Of a DNA stretch of 64,000 nt, positions 1 through 9,691 are shown piece after piece. How positions within the stretch are numbered: the stretch's first letter is position 1; every line of letters starts with the position of its first letter. The notes under the pieces were generated by a model. It searched no databases. It saw only the letters and a program-made list of their open reading frames with translations, and was not told the DNA's origin. The translations under genes and the position numbers were made by a program. Source of the stretch: Methylacidiphilales bacterium (GTDB lineage Bacteria > Verrucomicrobiota > Verrucomicrobiia > Methylacidiphilales > UBA1321). The stretch covers positions 1 through 64,000 of the forward strand of contig JAJSLI010000033.1 of NCBI GenBank assembly GCA_021272315.1, read 5' to 3'.

Positions 1-1090
<1,090 letters not shown>

Positions 1091-1121
1091 CAGAAATACA
1101 GATACAAGGACCTACGTTGCT

Positions 1122-1400
1122 TTAGCGAAGGCGCAGGTCCTCCCACCCGGGATTCATTTCGAGAATAAGCCGTATCTTTTTTGCCCGGCTCCAGCCTTTT
1201 AACTGCTTCTCCCGCGCAATCGCGCTGAGCATGTCGGGGTAAACCTCGTAATAAACGAGCTGATTGATTTTATAAGTTTTGGTGAACCCTTCGATCCTGC
1301 CTTCTTTGTGCTCCCAAACACGATTTTCCAGGTTGCTCGTCACGCCGATATAAAGTCGGCGGGAGTGGCTGCTCAGGATGTAAACGTAGCCCGTTTTCAA
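1122..1400 (-). CDS. Small GIY-YIG nuclease-fold protein
   Basis: A 92-residue single-domain protein. The N-terminus carries the GIY-YIG signature as VYILSS followed by LYIGVT, then the conserved Arg of ENRVWEH and a Glu in AREKQLKGW. This matches the stand-alone UPF0213/YhbQ-like group of GIY-YIG proteins, which are usually 80-100 residues long and have poorly defined DNA-processing roles. Length and motif order are normal. It sits alone between an IS end and a glycosyltransferase on the same strand, with no sign of an operon. The family is clear; a physiological role cannot be given. Confidence 0.85.
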   Translation of the reverse strand: MKTGYVYILSSHSRRLYIGVTSNLENRVWEHKEGRIEGFTKTYKINQLVYYEVYPDMLSAIAREKQLKGWSRAKKIRLILEMNPGWEDLRLR

Positions 1401-1421
1401 AATTGAGAGGTTAAGAGGGCT

Positions 1422-1496
1422 GGGTCCTTCGACTTCGGCTCGGGTGGCCTCTGGGACAATAGATATCCTCCGGCTCGCCTCCGCTCAGGATGACAG
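1422..1496. repeat. REP-like non-coding segment
   Basis: The 238-base gap between the GIY-YIG gene and the next stop codon holds no gene. Within it, ggtccttcgacttcggctc (about 1423-1441) and cctccggctcgcctccgctc (about 1467-1486, followed by aggatgacag) are related half-copies of the same pattern. Such strings occur as dispersed repeats in many genomes. Only these two diverged copies are seen here, so the call is tentative. Confidence 0.25.
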
Positions 1497-1638
1497 ACTT
1501 TTTGACCGGCACGTTGAGCGTTTGATCCGTATTCATTGCACCAGCTTGAACCGGGAGGTTTGGGCCATCTGTTCTTTCCGAGCAACACCGTTTTTGCCTG
1601 CTTCCATCGCGCTGAATTTAGCAGGCTCTGATGGTCTC

Positions 1639-3069
1639 TCAGGTCGTCACCGGTTCGGGAACGGCGGCCCGTTGGGGCATCCAGTTGATCTGGCCGCGGA
1701 GAAAGGCGAGCCAACCGAAGACGGCGCCGAGCTGGCGCATGATCTGGAAGACGAACGGCTCGGTCAGGGTGGCGCCGATGGATTGGACCCAAAGCTTGCG
1801 GGAAAGCGGGATGCCGAGCCAGCGTTGATAGAGAACGATGGAGTAGGCATGGAGCGAAATGTCAAAAATTAGCTTAAAAATGATTAGTTTAACGATAAAG
1901 ATATCCAAAGAATGCCTCACAGACAGGATTGCGATCAAAACAACCGCCGTTGCCAAGGCGTAGATCGGCAGGAGCAAATCGAGCGTTTTCAGGCACATCA
2001 TGTACCGGCCAACCCCGCCGTAACGCTCATTGGCCACCATGTGATGGTACTTGAAATGGGTGGCAATGAATCCGGCGAACCAGCGGCGGCGTTGATTGAG
2101 GAAGGTGCGCACGGCGGCGGGCGCATCGGTCGTGCCACGCGCGCCGGAAAGGGTCTTCACGGTCACGCGCCGACCATGATCGTAGGCGTCACGGTAAACA
2201 CGGTGGGTGAGTTCGTAGTCCTCGACCCAGCTTGAGGTGTCGAATCCCCCGGCCGCTTCAAGAACGGAGCGGCGGTAGGCGGCGAACGCGCCGGAAATGA
2301 GCAGGAGCATGTCGTACTGCATCCAGGTCAGCCGCCAGAGAAAACCGCGCGCGTACTCGAAAGTCTGGAAGAACTGAAAGAACCCGGCCCACGGGGTCCG
2401 CCGGCAGACGGGCACGAGAACGCCACCGGCAATGCCGAGGTCGGGGTCTTCGATGAAGCCGTCCCGGATGGCGGCAAGCGCCCCGGGCTCGACATCGGTG
2501 TCGGCATCGAGGGTGATGATGATGTCGCCCTTGGCCATTTTCCAGCCGAGGTTGAGAGAATCGGCCTTGCCCGAGTTCGGTTTGCACAGGAGGCGCAGGC
2601 CGGGCCAGCTCAGGGAGGTTCCCAGCCGCGACGCGCCAAGCGGCTCGAAAGTGAAATCATACTCGGCGGTGAGCCAATCGACCATGGCGTCCGTCGAGCC
2701 GTCATCGACGATGAGGATTTCGTCGGCGGGTTCGGTTTGGGCGTCGAGCGCCCGCAGGCATTCGGGCAGGACGACCCGCTCGTTGCGCGCGCAGATGAGG
2801 ACGGTAACCGTGGGGCGCAAACCGGACCGGTCTGGCAGACCTGGCAGGCCCGGCGGATACGCGGGCGCGGCGCGCCGTTTGCGGTCCTGCCGGACGACGG
2901 CAACCTGGCTCGAAACAACCATGAACCCGAGCAGGAGCGAATCGTAGGCGATGTAGACGAGGCCGATCATCCAGGCGGCAACGCCACGAAAAGCAAATGA
3001 GGCGTAAAGCGTAAAGATCAACACGCCCAGGACGGCGCCAAAGAGGAGAGGCCAGCGGAGGGATTGCAC
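1639..3069 (-). CDS. Membrane GT2 family glycosyltransferase (BcsA/HasA-like fold)
   Basis: A 476-residue inverting glycosyltransferase of family GT2. Two N-terminal membrane segments (about residues 8-55) precede a catalytic domain with LIVDDGS, the DXD motif in LDADTD, GGFD followed by WVEDYELT (general base region) and QRRRWFAG, the Q(R/Q)xRW motif of processive synthases. Three or four further hydrophobic segments follow, so it probably polymerises or transfers sugar at the cytoplasmic face of the inner membrane. Its substrate is unknown. It starts at a GTG and lies 20 bases downstream of the polyprenyl synthase on the same strand, so the two may be cotranscribed. Confidence 0.88.
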   Translation of the reverse strand: MQSLRWPLLFGAVLGVLIFTLYASFAFRGVAAWMIGLVYIAYDSLLLGFMVVSSQVAVVRQDRKRRAAPAYPPGLPGLPDRSGLRPTVTVLICARNERVVLPECLRALDAQTEPADEILIVDDGSTDAMVDWLTAEYDFTFEPLGASRLGTSLSWPGLRLLCKPNSGKADSLNLGWKMAKGDIIITLDADTDVEPGALAAIRDGFIEDPDLGIAGGVLVPVCRRTPWAGFFQFFQTFEYARGFLWRLTWMQYDMLLLISGAFAAYRRSVLEAAGGFDTSSWVEDYELTHRVYRDAYDHGRRVTVKTLSGARGTTDAPAAVRTFLNQRRRWFAGFIATHFKYHHMVANERYGGVGRYMMCLKTLDLLLPIYALATAVVLIAILSVRHSLDIFIVKLIIFKLIFDISLHAYSIVLYQRWLGIPLSRKLWVQSIGATLTEPFVFQIMRQLGAVFGWLAFLRGQINWMPQRAAVPEPVTT

Positions 3070-3089
3070 AGATTAAGAGACCACGGAGA

Positions 3090-4151
3090 CTACGCCAGCG
3101 TGGCAACATGCTCGGCGACGGCGCGGGGGATGTCCTCCAGCGTCTCGCGGTAGGGTGTCTTGGGCAGGACTTGGAGCGACGCGATGGCCTGGTCGAGATA
3201 ACTCTGCACGCGCCGCACGGCATTCCTGAGCCCGCCCCGCTCGACGACCTGAGCGAGCAGTTCGGTGCGGTTCTCAGGCGTGCCGTGCAGAATGATGGAA
3301 TGGAGCCGTTCTTGTTCCGCCGGCCCGGCCTGGGCGAGAACGTGGAGCAGCGGCAGGGTGAGTTTGCCCTTGGCAAGGTCGGTGCCGACGGTTTTGCCGG
3401 TGGCGCCCTCGGTGCCGGCGAGGTCGAGGCAGTCGTCGTAAATCTGGTAGGCGATGCCGAGGTAATCGCCGTAATTGCGCAGGGCGAGCACTTCATCGGG
3501 GCGGCACCCGTTGAGCATGGCGGCCAGCTCCGTGCTGACACGGAAAAGAGCGCCCGTTTTCATGGAGATGAATTTGATGTATTCGGCGATGCTGAGCTTG
3601 AGATCGAAGCGGCGCTGGGTCTGGAGGATTTCGCCGCTGCAAACCTCGTTGGAAGCCTCGGCAATCTTGCGACCGATGGCGGGATCGGAAAAATTGGAGC
3701 TGATCTTGAGGGCGTGACAGAAGAGACAGTCGCCGAGCAGCACGGAAAGTTCCGCGCCCCACTTGGAAAAGGCGGTCGGTTTGCCGCGGCGCTTGGCCGC
3801 GCCGTCCATGATGTCGTCGTGAACGAGCGTGGCGAGGTGGATCAGTTCGACGACGACGGCGAGGTCAAGGTGCGACGGGGTTGACCCGCCGCTGGCGCGC
3901 GCGGCCAGAAGCACGAGGGCGGGGCGGATGCGCTTGCCGCTGCTGTCGAGAGCATAGCTGATGTAGCCGGAGATGCCGGGGTCAAATTCCTGGACCTGGA
4001 ATTTGATCCGCTCTTCGATGGTCTCGAGATCGGGTTTGATGGTGTTGAGCTGACGGTGGAGGTCGAGCTTGTGCGTCAGCGTGGGGAACGAACGGCGAAG
4101 GGATTCGAGGGATATGTCATCCGGTTCGAAAGAGGTCCTCGATTCGCTCAT
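3090..4151 (-). CDS. Polyprenyl (isoprenyl) diphosphate synthase
   Basis: A trans-isoprenyl diphosphate synthase that condenses isopentenyl diphosphate onto an allylic primer to make a quinone side chain or other long prenyl product. The first Asp-rich motif is VHDDIMD, the second is YDDCLD, and GKRIRPALVLL and KTGALF are also present, all in family order. Length (353 residues) is slightly above the usual 320-330 because of a polar N-terminal extension of about 35 residues. The ATG at 4151 is chosen over a GTG two codons upstream. Product chain length cannot be read with confidence; an octaprenyl synthase-like role is most likely. Confidence 0.9.
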   Translation of the reverse strand: MSESRTSFEPDDISLESLRRSFPTLTHKLDLHRQLNTIKPDLETIEERIKFQVQEFDPGISGYISYALDSSGKRIRPALVLLAARASGGSTPSHLDLAVVVELIHLATLVHDDIMDGAAKRRGKPTAFSKWGAELSVLLGDCLFCHALKISSNFSDPAIGRKIAEASNEVCSGEILQTQRRFDLKLSIAEYIKFISMKTGALFRVSTELAAMLNGCRPDEVLALRNYGDYLGIAYQIYDDCLDLAGTEGATGKTVGTDLAKGKLTLPLLHVLAQAGPAEQERLHSIILHGTPENRTELLAQVVERGGLRNAVRRVQSYLDQAIASLQVLPKTPYRETLEDIPRAVAEHVATLA

Positions 4152-4222
4152 GGCCACAAGCTAGGCGCATCAGAAGAGGCGGTCAAACCAAAGCACCTGA
4201 TACGCAAGCGGAAAGGGTCGTT

Positions 4223-4711
4223 TTACAACCCATGCTCCTGCCAAAAATCTTCCTCCTGGGTGGTGAGGTTGGGTATCCAGTAACCGGAGGCGTGGCGCGC
4301 ACCACGCCGGGTCCATTCGCGGTGGAAAGCGGCGAGATGGTCGAGTGAAACGGCGAAGGCGTCGTCGCCGGGATTGACGAGGAGCCCGGCAATACCATCG
4401 GCGCGGCGCTTAAGGCACCAGGTCATGGCGGCGGCAACCGGGATGGCGATGACGGGGAGAGGTCCGGCGGAGTCGCGGCCTTGCGGCAGGAGCTCCCCGA
4501 TGCGATCCGGGTCGGAGAAGACAAGGAGATGCCGGGAGCCGTCGAGACCGGCGTCAGCGGGACGGGGATTTTCAGCGGTGCCAAGATTGAGGAAGTGCCA
4601 GTGGCCGAGGGCGGCAAGAGCGCCGAAGACGTAATCGGCGGCGCGGTCGGGATCGGGGCATTCCTGCGCTTTGCGGACCCAGAGATCGAAGCGGTCGGGC
4701 AGGCGGGGCAT
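4223..4711 (-). CDS. Conserved-looking hypothetical protein at end of uronate operon
   Basis: A soluble protein of 162 residues I do not recognise. It has no signal peptide or membrane segment. It contains DRFDLWVRKAQECPD, the hydrophobic stretch PLPVIAIPVAAAMTWCL and a C-terminal NPGDDAFAVSLDHLAAFHREW. The ATG at 4711 is preferred because it lies 11 bases after the uxaC stop codon, whereas an ATG at 4756 would overlap uxaC by 35 bases. Its place directly after uxaC suggests cotranscription with the uronate genes, but nothing in the protein ties it to sugar metabolism. Confidence 0.6.
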   Translation of the reverse strand: MPRLPDRFDLWVRKAQECPDPDRAADYVFGALAALGHWHFLNLGTAENPRPADAGLDGSRHLLVFSDPDRIGELLPQGRDSAGPLPVIAIPVAAAMTWCLKRRADGIAGLLVNPGDDAFAVSLDHLAAFHREWTRRGARHASGYWIPNLTTQEEDFWQEHGL

Positions 4712-4721
4712 GAGATGGCGT

Positions 4722-6128
4722 TTACCGTGGTGGAAACGAAAAATAATCCCGGGCATTGCTGAAACAGATTTCCTTCACCATTTGGCCAACGAGAGTCGGA
4801 TCGTCGGGCAACTCGCCGGAGGCCATGCCCTGACCGAGGAGATTGCAAAGCACGCGCCGAAAATATTCGTGCCGTGGAAAAGAGAGAAAGTCGCGCGAAT
4901 CGGTGATCATGCCGACAAACCGGCGGAGCAGGCCCAGGTTGGAAAGGGCGTTGATCTGCCATTCCATCGCTTCCTTTTGGTCAAGGAACCACCAGCCGCT
5001 GCCGAGTTGAAGTTTCCCCGCGATGCTGCCGTCCTGAAAATTGCCGATCATCGACGCAAACAGATAATTATCGGCAGGATTCAGGTTATAGAGAATAACA
5101 CGGGGCAGTTCGCCGGTGCTATCAAGCGCGTTCAGGTAGGCGGCAAGCGCCCGGGCCTGCGGAAAGTCTCCGATGGAATCAAAACCGGTATCGGGCCCCA
5201 AGGTTCCGAACAACCGGCTGTTGTTATTGCGCATCGCACCGAGATGAAGCTGCTTGGTCCAGCCTTTGGCAGCATCCCACCGACCAAATTCGAGCATCAG
5301 GAATGAGGCAAAGACGGCCTGCTCTTCCACCGAGCATTCGCATCTCGAACGGGCCGCGCGGAAAATTCGACCGGCTTCGCCTAGGCTGCAAGGAGAGGCG
5401 TAACAAACCTCGAGCCCATGATCGGAGAGACGACAGCCCGCGGCATGGAAATCGTCATGACGTTTTTTGAGCGCATTGAGCAAGTCGTCGAAAGTTCCGA
5501 TGGTCGTGCCAGCCGTTTGTTCGAGACGTTCCAGCCAGGCGTTGAACGCCACGGGCCGGCGGATTTGCAGCGCCTTGTCCGGACGAAACGTGGGATAGAC
5601 GCGGGTCGGCAGTCCGCTTTGGCGGACGGCTTGATGATGATCAAGCGGCTCGGCTGGATCGTCGGTCGTGCAAAGAACCTGGACGTGATGACGCTTCAAT
5701 ATATCGTGCACGCGCAGGCCGGGGAGTTGGGCATTTGCCTCACGCCAGATCGTGGCCGCTGTCTCGGGATTCAACAGTTGGGTCAGGCCGAAATGACGCG
5801 CCAGCTCGAGATGCGCCCAATGATAGAGTGGATTGCGCATCGTGTAGGGAACGGTTGCCGCCCAAGCTTGAAATTTTTCCTGCGGGGGTGCATCCCCTGT
5901 GATGAAACGCTCCGCAATGCCATTCGTCCGCATGGCCCGCCACTTATAATGGTCTCCCGACAACCAGAGTTCGGCGAGATCTCCAAATTGATGGTTACCG
6001 GCGATGAGCGCCGGGGAGAGATGATTGTGAAAATCGATAATGGGTTGAGAGGCGGCATATTGATGATAAAGCACGCGCGCCGGTTCGTTGCTCAACAAAA
6101 AATCCTCGTGAATGAAGGGGTGGCTCAT
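4722..6128 (-). CDS. uxaC: Uronate isomerase (glucuronate isomerase)
   Basis: Catalyses D-glucuronate to D-fructuronate and D-galacturonate to D-tagaturonate, the entry step of hexuronate breakdown in the cytoplasm. The 468-residue protein matches the usual 465-475 length. It is an amidohydrolase-superfamily TIM barrel: the metal-binding HxH motif is in IIDFHNHLSP near residue 33, and the family's GDHYKWRAMRTNG and TDDPAEPLDHH stretches are present. Its ATG overlaps the uxuA stop codon as ATGA, so translation is probably coupled. With uxuA and the adjacent SDR it makes a short route from glucuronate to 2-keto-3-deoxygluconate; kdgK and kdgA are not in the window. Confidence 0.96.
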   Translation of the reverse strand: MSHPFIHEDFLLSNEPARVLYHQYAASQPIIDFHNHLSPALIAGNHQFGDLAELWLSGDHYKWRAMRTNGIAERFITGDAPPQEKFQAWAATVPYTMRNPLYHWAHLELARHFGLTQLLNPETAATIWREANAQLPGLRVHDILKRHHVQVLCTTDDPAEPLDHHQAVRQSGLPTRVYPTFRPDKALQIRRPVAFNAWLERLEQTAGTTIGTFDDLLNALKKRHDDFHAAGCRLSDHGLEVCYASPCSLGEAGRIFRAARSRCECSVEEQAVFASFLMLEFGRWDAAKGWTKQLHLGAMRNNNSRLFGTLGPDTGFDSIGDFPQARALAAYLNALDSTGELPRVILYNLNPADNYLFASMIGNFQDGSIAGKLQLGSGWWFLDQKEAMEWQINALSNLGLLRRFVGMITDSRDFLSFPRHEYFRRVLCNLLGQGMASGELPDDPTLVGQMVKEICFSNARDYFSFPPR

Positions 6129-7330
6129 GGTCTTGCTCCCAAATTGTGGCGAAGACCCCTCTCCAAACCGCGCAGTTCGGCCAGACCGCGCAGCCGCCCA
6201 ATAGCGGAATAGCCGGCATAAAAGCTGTGCTGAAGATCGCCCAGCATGCGGTGACCATGGTCCGGCCGCATGGGCAGAGGCTTGCGATCTCCCCGCGCCG
6301 CCCGCGCATCGAGTTCCTCGATGATGGCCTCCATCACTGCCGCCATATCGGTGCTGCCCTCCAGGTGTCCGGCCTCAAAAAAACTGCCGTCGGCTTCGCG
6401 CCGGACATTCCGAAGATGCAGAAAGTGGACGCGGGAGCCGAAGCGCCGGAACATGACGGGAAGATCGTTCGCCGGATGGGCGCCAAGTGACCCGGTGCAG
6501 AAGGTAATTCCATTGGCCGGTGAATCGATCGCGGCTAGAATCGACGCAAGGTCATCCGCCGTGCCGACGATCCGTGGCAAGCCGAAGATGGGAAAGGGCG
6601 GATCGTCCGGATGAATGCAGAGGGCAACGCCGCAGTCTTCCGCGATGGGAACAACGTGGCGGAGGAATGCAGCGTGGTTTTCACGCAAGCGAGCCGAGTC
6701 GATGTCCGCGTAAGGCCGCAGCTTTTCGCGAAACTCGTCCAAGGTCATATTGTCGACCGTGCCCGGCAGGCCAAGAAGGATCGTTCGCATCAACTCCTCC
6801 TTTTGTGCAGCTGAAATTTGTTCAAAACGCTTGGCGGCGTGCCGATGAATCTCCGGAGAATGATCTTTTTCCGCGTCCTGCCGTTGGAGGATGTGGAGAT
6901 CAAAGATGGCCGCATCAACAGCATCAAAACGCAACGCTTCCGCGCCGTCAGGCAGCAACCAGGCCGTTTGCGTGCGGGTCCAATCGAGCAAGGGCATAAA
7001 ATTATAGCAGACGACCCTGACGCCGCACATGGCGAGATTGCGCAGGCTTTGTCCGTAATTGACGAGATAGCCCGCGGCATTGCCCGTGGACTGCTTGATG
7101 TCCTCGTGCACGGGAACGCTTTCCACGACTGACCAGCACAATCCGGCGCGCTCAATCTCCGCCTTGCGCTTGCGAATTTCCTCCACCGGCCAAACAGCCC
7201 CGTTGAGGATGTGGTGCAAAGCCGTCACCACGCCGGTGGCGCCGGCCTGGCGGATGTGTTGCAGGGGAATCGGATCGGATGGTCCAAACCAGCGCCAGGT
7301 TTGTTCCAGCCATGGAGTGTGCTCAGCCAT
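6125..7330 (-). CDS. uxuA: Mannonate dehydratase
   Basis: Dehydrates D-mannonate to 2-keto-3-deoxy-D-gluconate, the third step of glucuronate catabolism. The protein of about 401 residues has typical UxuA stretches: WRWFGPSDPIPL and GATGVVTALHHI at the N-terminus, IHPDDPPFPIFGLPRI and FCTGSLGAHPANDLP in the middle, and MRPDHGHRMLGD near the C-terminus, which hold the His, Asp and Cys residues used for metal binding and catalysis. The ATG at 7330 lies 2 bases after the SDR stop; a TTG at 7336 is less likely. The 3' end overlaps uxaC by four bases (ATGA). Confidence 0.96.
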   Translation of the reverse strand: MAEHTPWLEQTWRWFGPSDPIPLQHIRQAGATGVVTALHHILNGAVWPVEEIRKRKAEIERAGLCWSVVESVPVHEDIKQSTGNAAGYLVNYGQSLRNLAMCGVRVVCYNFMPLLDWTRTQTAWLLPDGAEALRFDAVDAAIFDLHILQRQDAEKDHSPEIHRHAAKRFEQISAAQKEELMRTILLGLPGTVDNMTLDEFREKLRPYADIDSARLRENHAAFLRHVVPIAEDCGVALCIHPDDPPFPIFGLPRIVGTADDLASILAAIDSPANGITFCTGSLGAHPANDLPVMFRRFGSRVHFLHLRNVRREADGSFFEAGHLEGSTDMAAVMEAIIEELDARAARGDRKPLPMRPDHGHRMLGDLQHSFYAGYSAIGRLRGLAELRGLERGLRHNLGARP

Positions 7331-7332
7331 AA

Positions 7333-8091
7333 TCAAAAGCCGATCGAATTGCCGCCGTCTACAGGAAGGTTGACCCCGGTAATGAAGCTCGCGGCGTCTG
7401 AACAGAGAAAAAGAGCTGCCGCCGCGACTTCCTCCGTCTGGCCCATGCGGCCCATCGGGGTTCGTTCCATCACGCGTCGCTTGCGATCAGGATCGGAATC
7501 GAGGGCCTTTGCCGTCATATCCGAAAAGATGAACCCCGGAGCGATTGCATTCACGCGCACTCCACTGGGACCAAATTCAGCGGCCAGAACACGGGTCAAG
7601 CCGAGCACGGCGGTTTTGGAAGCGCTGTAGGCGGCGACTTTGGTGAGAGCGTACAAAGCCGCCATGGACGTGATATTCAAAATCGCACCCCGCCGACGGG
7701 CGACCATCCGCCGGCCTACCTCGCGCGTGAGGGCGAAGAGACCGTTGAGGTTTGTCTGGATAATCCGGCCGAATTCCTCATCCGTCACCTCGAGGGCGGC
7801 CTTTTTCAAATTGATACCTGCATTATTGACGAGGATATCGAGCGGGAACCGCTCGCTTTCAAGACCGTCCACAAGCGAGGGCAGGGTGGCGGTTTGGGAC
7901 ACATCGCAGACGCGATACGAGGCGTTTGCGCCGAGAGTCCGGCACGCCTCACGCAAAACATCCTCGCGCCGTCCGGTGATCGTCACCCGTGCTCCAGCTT
8001 CAATAAATTCGCGGCTGATCGCCAGACCGATGCCGGTTCCTCCCCCGGTGATGAGCGCACCTTTGCCGTTAAGAGATAAGAGGTCCTTCAT
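7333..8091 (-). CDS. SDR oxidoreductase, probable fructuronate reductase of the uronate operon
   Basis: A classical short-chain dehydrogenase of 252 residues. The Rossmann motif ITGGGTGIG binds NAD(P), NNAG is at 89-92, and the catalytic set is S142, Y155 and K159 (YSASK). C-terminal VDGG is typical. It resembles gluconate 5-dehydrogenase/mannonate oxidoreductase-type SDRs. As first gene of an operon with uxuA and uxaC, it most likely reduces D-fructuronate to D-mannonate, replacing the unrelated long-chain UxuB enzyme. That role is inferred from context. Its start lies 92 bases from the divergent isomerase gene, so the two probably share a control region. Confidence 0.85.
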   Translation of the reverse strand: MKDLLSLNGKGALITGGGTGIGLAISREFIEAGARVTITGRREDVLREACRTLGANASYRVCDVSQTATLPSLVDGLESERFPLDILVNNAGINLKKAALEVTDEEFGRIIQTNLNGLFALTREVGRRMVARRRGAILNITSMAALYALTKVAAYSASKTAVLGLTRVLAAEFGPSGVRVNAIAPGFIFSDMTAKALDSDPDRKRRVMERTPMGRMGQTEEVAAAALFLCSDAASFITGVNLPVDGGNSIGF

Positions 8092-8183
8092 GGGCTATCG
8101 ACGGGATTGTGCTTTTCATCCACACTAGGGCGTGTTTTTCAATACGACAAGGTTACGTCGGATCAGGCCAACTTAAAACGTCC
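8092..8183. promoter_or_regulatory. Divergent control region of the uronate operon
   Basis: This 92-base gap separates the minus-strand uronate operon from the plus-strand isomerase gene. It holds cgtgtttttcaatacgac from 8131, whose close relative sits just downstream of the isomerase gene near 9067-9093. The part tacgacaaggttacgtcgg has CGAC...GTCG dyad symmetry and could be an operator. No strong -35/-10 pair stands out. No regulator gene lies beside the operon. Confidence 0.4.
8136..8161. repeat. Direct repeat copy 1 flanking the isomerase gene
   Basis: The stretch starting ttttcaatacgacaagg is closely matched by ttttcaaatacgacagg at 9077-9093, differing by one inserted A and one deleted A. 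In addition CGACGGGATT at 8099-8108 is the exact reverse complement of AATCCCGTCG at 9060-9069. The isomerase gene is therefore bracketed by related sequence on both sides, either duplicated operators or traces of the gene's insertion. Confidence 0.55.
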
Positions 8184-9059
8184 ATGAACAATGTATTTTC
8201 AGGTTTTGCCGACGAAGCCGGAAGTGATCTGGCCACTCAAGTCCGCGCCACGCGCGAACTGGGCTGGCGAAACATCGAGATGAGAAATGTCACTGTTCCC
8301 GGATTTCCTTCCGGAAATCTCCATGACATTCCCGACGAAGCGTTTCACGTTGTGGCCGGAGAACTTGAACGGGCCGGTATCAACATCCATTGCTGGGGTT
8401 CCGCCATAGCCAATGGCAGCAAGAGCATTGAAAAGCCCTTTGAAATCGATCTCGAGCAGACCAAGCGTGCGGCCGCCCGCATGCCCAAAATCGGCAGCCG
8501 TTTCATTCGGATCATGAGCTATCCCATTCTTCCCGAAACAGTAGATCAGCAGGAAGTGGAGAGATTTCGGCGCCTGAGAGAGATTCAAAAGATCATGGAC
8601 GACGCAGGAGTCACGGTGCTGCACGAGAACTGCAGCAACTACGGCGGAATGGGATGGAGTTATTCGCTACGTCTCCTCGAAGAAGTTCCGGGCCTGAAAC
8701 TCGTCTTCGACACCGGCAACTGCGTCTTCGACCGCGATTTCACAAGATTAGATCCGGCTGCCTGCCAATCGACCTGGGAATTCTATTCCCACGTTCGTCC
8801 CTACATCGTTCACCTCCATATTAAGGACGGTGTGCACGGCCCGCAAGGAGAGCACATCCACGTTTTCCCGGGCGAAGGCACAGGTGACGTTCGCCGGGTC
8901 ATGATCGATCTTCTGGCCACCGGATACACCGGCGCGTTTTCCATTGAACCGCACCTGAAGATCGATGCCGCGACCTGTCCCGCCGGCTTGTCACTGGAGG
9001 AGCATCGTTATCAAAGCTACGTTGCCTACGGCAAACGGGCGATGGAACTTGTTCCATAA
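8184..9059 (+). CDS. Sugar isomerase/epimerase-like TIM-barrel protein
   Basis: A 291-residue member of the xylose isomerase-like TIM-barrel family (AP_endonuc_2), which includes hydroxypyruvate isomerases and ketose 3-epimerases. Metal-site candidates are E in LHENCSNYGG, D in LVFDTGNCVFD, H in HLHIKDG and the C-terminal E in FSIEPHLKI. The ATG at 8184 is chosen because the family's first strand (FSGFADEAG) starts right after it; the open frame extends upstream through the control region. Divergent from the uronate operon, it likely acts on a related sugar acid or keto-sugar, but the substrate is not known. Confidence 0.88.
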   Translation: MNNVFSGFADEAGSDLATQVRATRELGWRNIEMRNVTVPGFPSGNLHDIPDEAFHVVAGELERAGINIHCWGSAIANGSKSIEKPFEIDLEQTKRAAARMPKIGSRFIRIMSYPILPETVDQQEVERFRRLREIQKIMDDAGVTVLHENCSNYGGMGWSYSLRLLEEVPGLKLVFDTGNCVFDRDFTRLDPAACQSTWEFYSHVRPYIVHLHIKDGVHGPQGEHIHVFPGEGTGDVRRVMIDLLATGYTGAFSIEPHLKIDAATCPAGLSLEEHRYQSYVAYGKRAMELVP

Positions 9060-9076
9060 AATCCCGTCGTGGTTTG

Positions 9077-9103
9077 TTTTCAAATACGACAGGATCGCGC
9101 CGA
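9077..9103. repeat. Direct repeat copy 2 flanking the isomerase gene
   Basis: The second copy of the element at 8136-8161, lying 18 bases after the isomerase stop codon. The shared core is TACGACA-GG followed by a weaker CG-rich part. Confidence 0.55.
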
Positions 9104-9123
9104 ACGGCACCATAACAATATCC

Positions 9124-9151
9124 TTGAAGTAAACCGTGAGCGATTTAAGAT
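9124..9151 (+). promoter_or_regulatory. Possible promoter of tRNA-Leu
   Basis: TTGAAG (9124-9129) and TAAGAT (9146-9151) are separated by 16 bases and lie 30 bases before the mature tRNA 5' end. Each matches four of six sigma-70 consensus positions. Spacing and place are good, the hexamers only fair. Confidence 0.35.
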
Positions 9152-9181
9152 GCCTTCCCGCAAGTGGTTGGCTATCAACCT

Positions 9182-9264
9182 GCCGGTGTGGCGAAATGGC
9201 AGACGCGACAGACTCAAAATCTGTTATACGCAAGTATGTGTGGGTTCAAGTCCCTCCACCGGCA
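9182..9264 (+). tRNA. tRNA-Leu (anticodon CAA)
   Basis: A complete cloverleaf can be drawn. Acceptor GCCGGTG pairs with CACCGGC at 9257-9263 with discriminator A at 9264. The anticodon stem ACAGA/TCTGT encloses loop CTCAAAA, giving CAA, which reads UUG Leu. A long variable arm (ttatacgcaagtatgtg region) marks a class II tRNA, and GGTTCAAGTCC forms the T arm. The 3' CCA is not encoded, since the discriminator is followed by CCC. Confidence 0.95.
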
Positions 9265-9691
9265 CCCTCCCTTCCCCTGTAAGATGCTGAATTGTTAGTT
9301 TTGATTCTTGTTTCCACTTCTGGATCAAAATCTACAAACGTATCTTCGCCTGTAATAAAAAGCCCATTCCCCTATTTCTCAACTTTTATTCATTTGGAAG
9401 CATCCTCGGCTGACTCGATTTATTTTGAGATATGTTCCAAGTTACAATCGCTCACATCACGGCGATTTGTCTATAGTATCATTCGATTTTGCCCTCTCAT
9501 TTATTAAAATTTTCACCCTCATTTATTGGCAAAAATGCAATTGCACCGCCAATCCCGTCACAGTAATTTATTTAACATCCGTTTTCTTGAGTCTTATAGA
9601 TAGAAATTCCCTAGCCTTGTCTGACAATCGTTTTTAAACCCCTCCGGGGGAAAACGCTTAATCAGCAGGCACTTTCAAATAAAATCTCACC
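9265..9691. other. AT-rich intergenic stretch after tRNA-Leu
   Basis: 427 bases with no convincing gene. The base composition is clearly more AT-rich than both neighbours. Two plus-strand frames of about 70 codons exist (9292-9507 and 9425-9637) but have no Shine-Dalgarno and read as random hydrophobic peptide. A CCCC-tcc-GGGG hairpin lies near 9638-9650, just before the Gfo/Idh gene. The position behind a tRNA 3' end fits the remnant of an integrated element, but I find no direct repeat of the tRNA end in the window. Confidence 0.45.
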
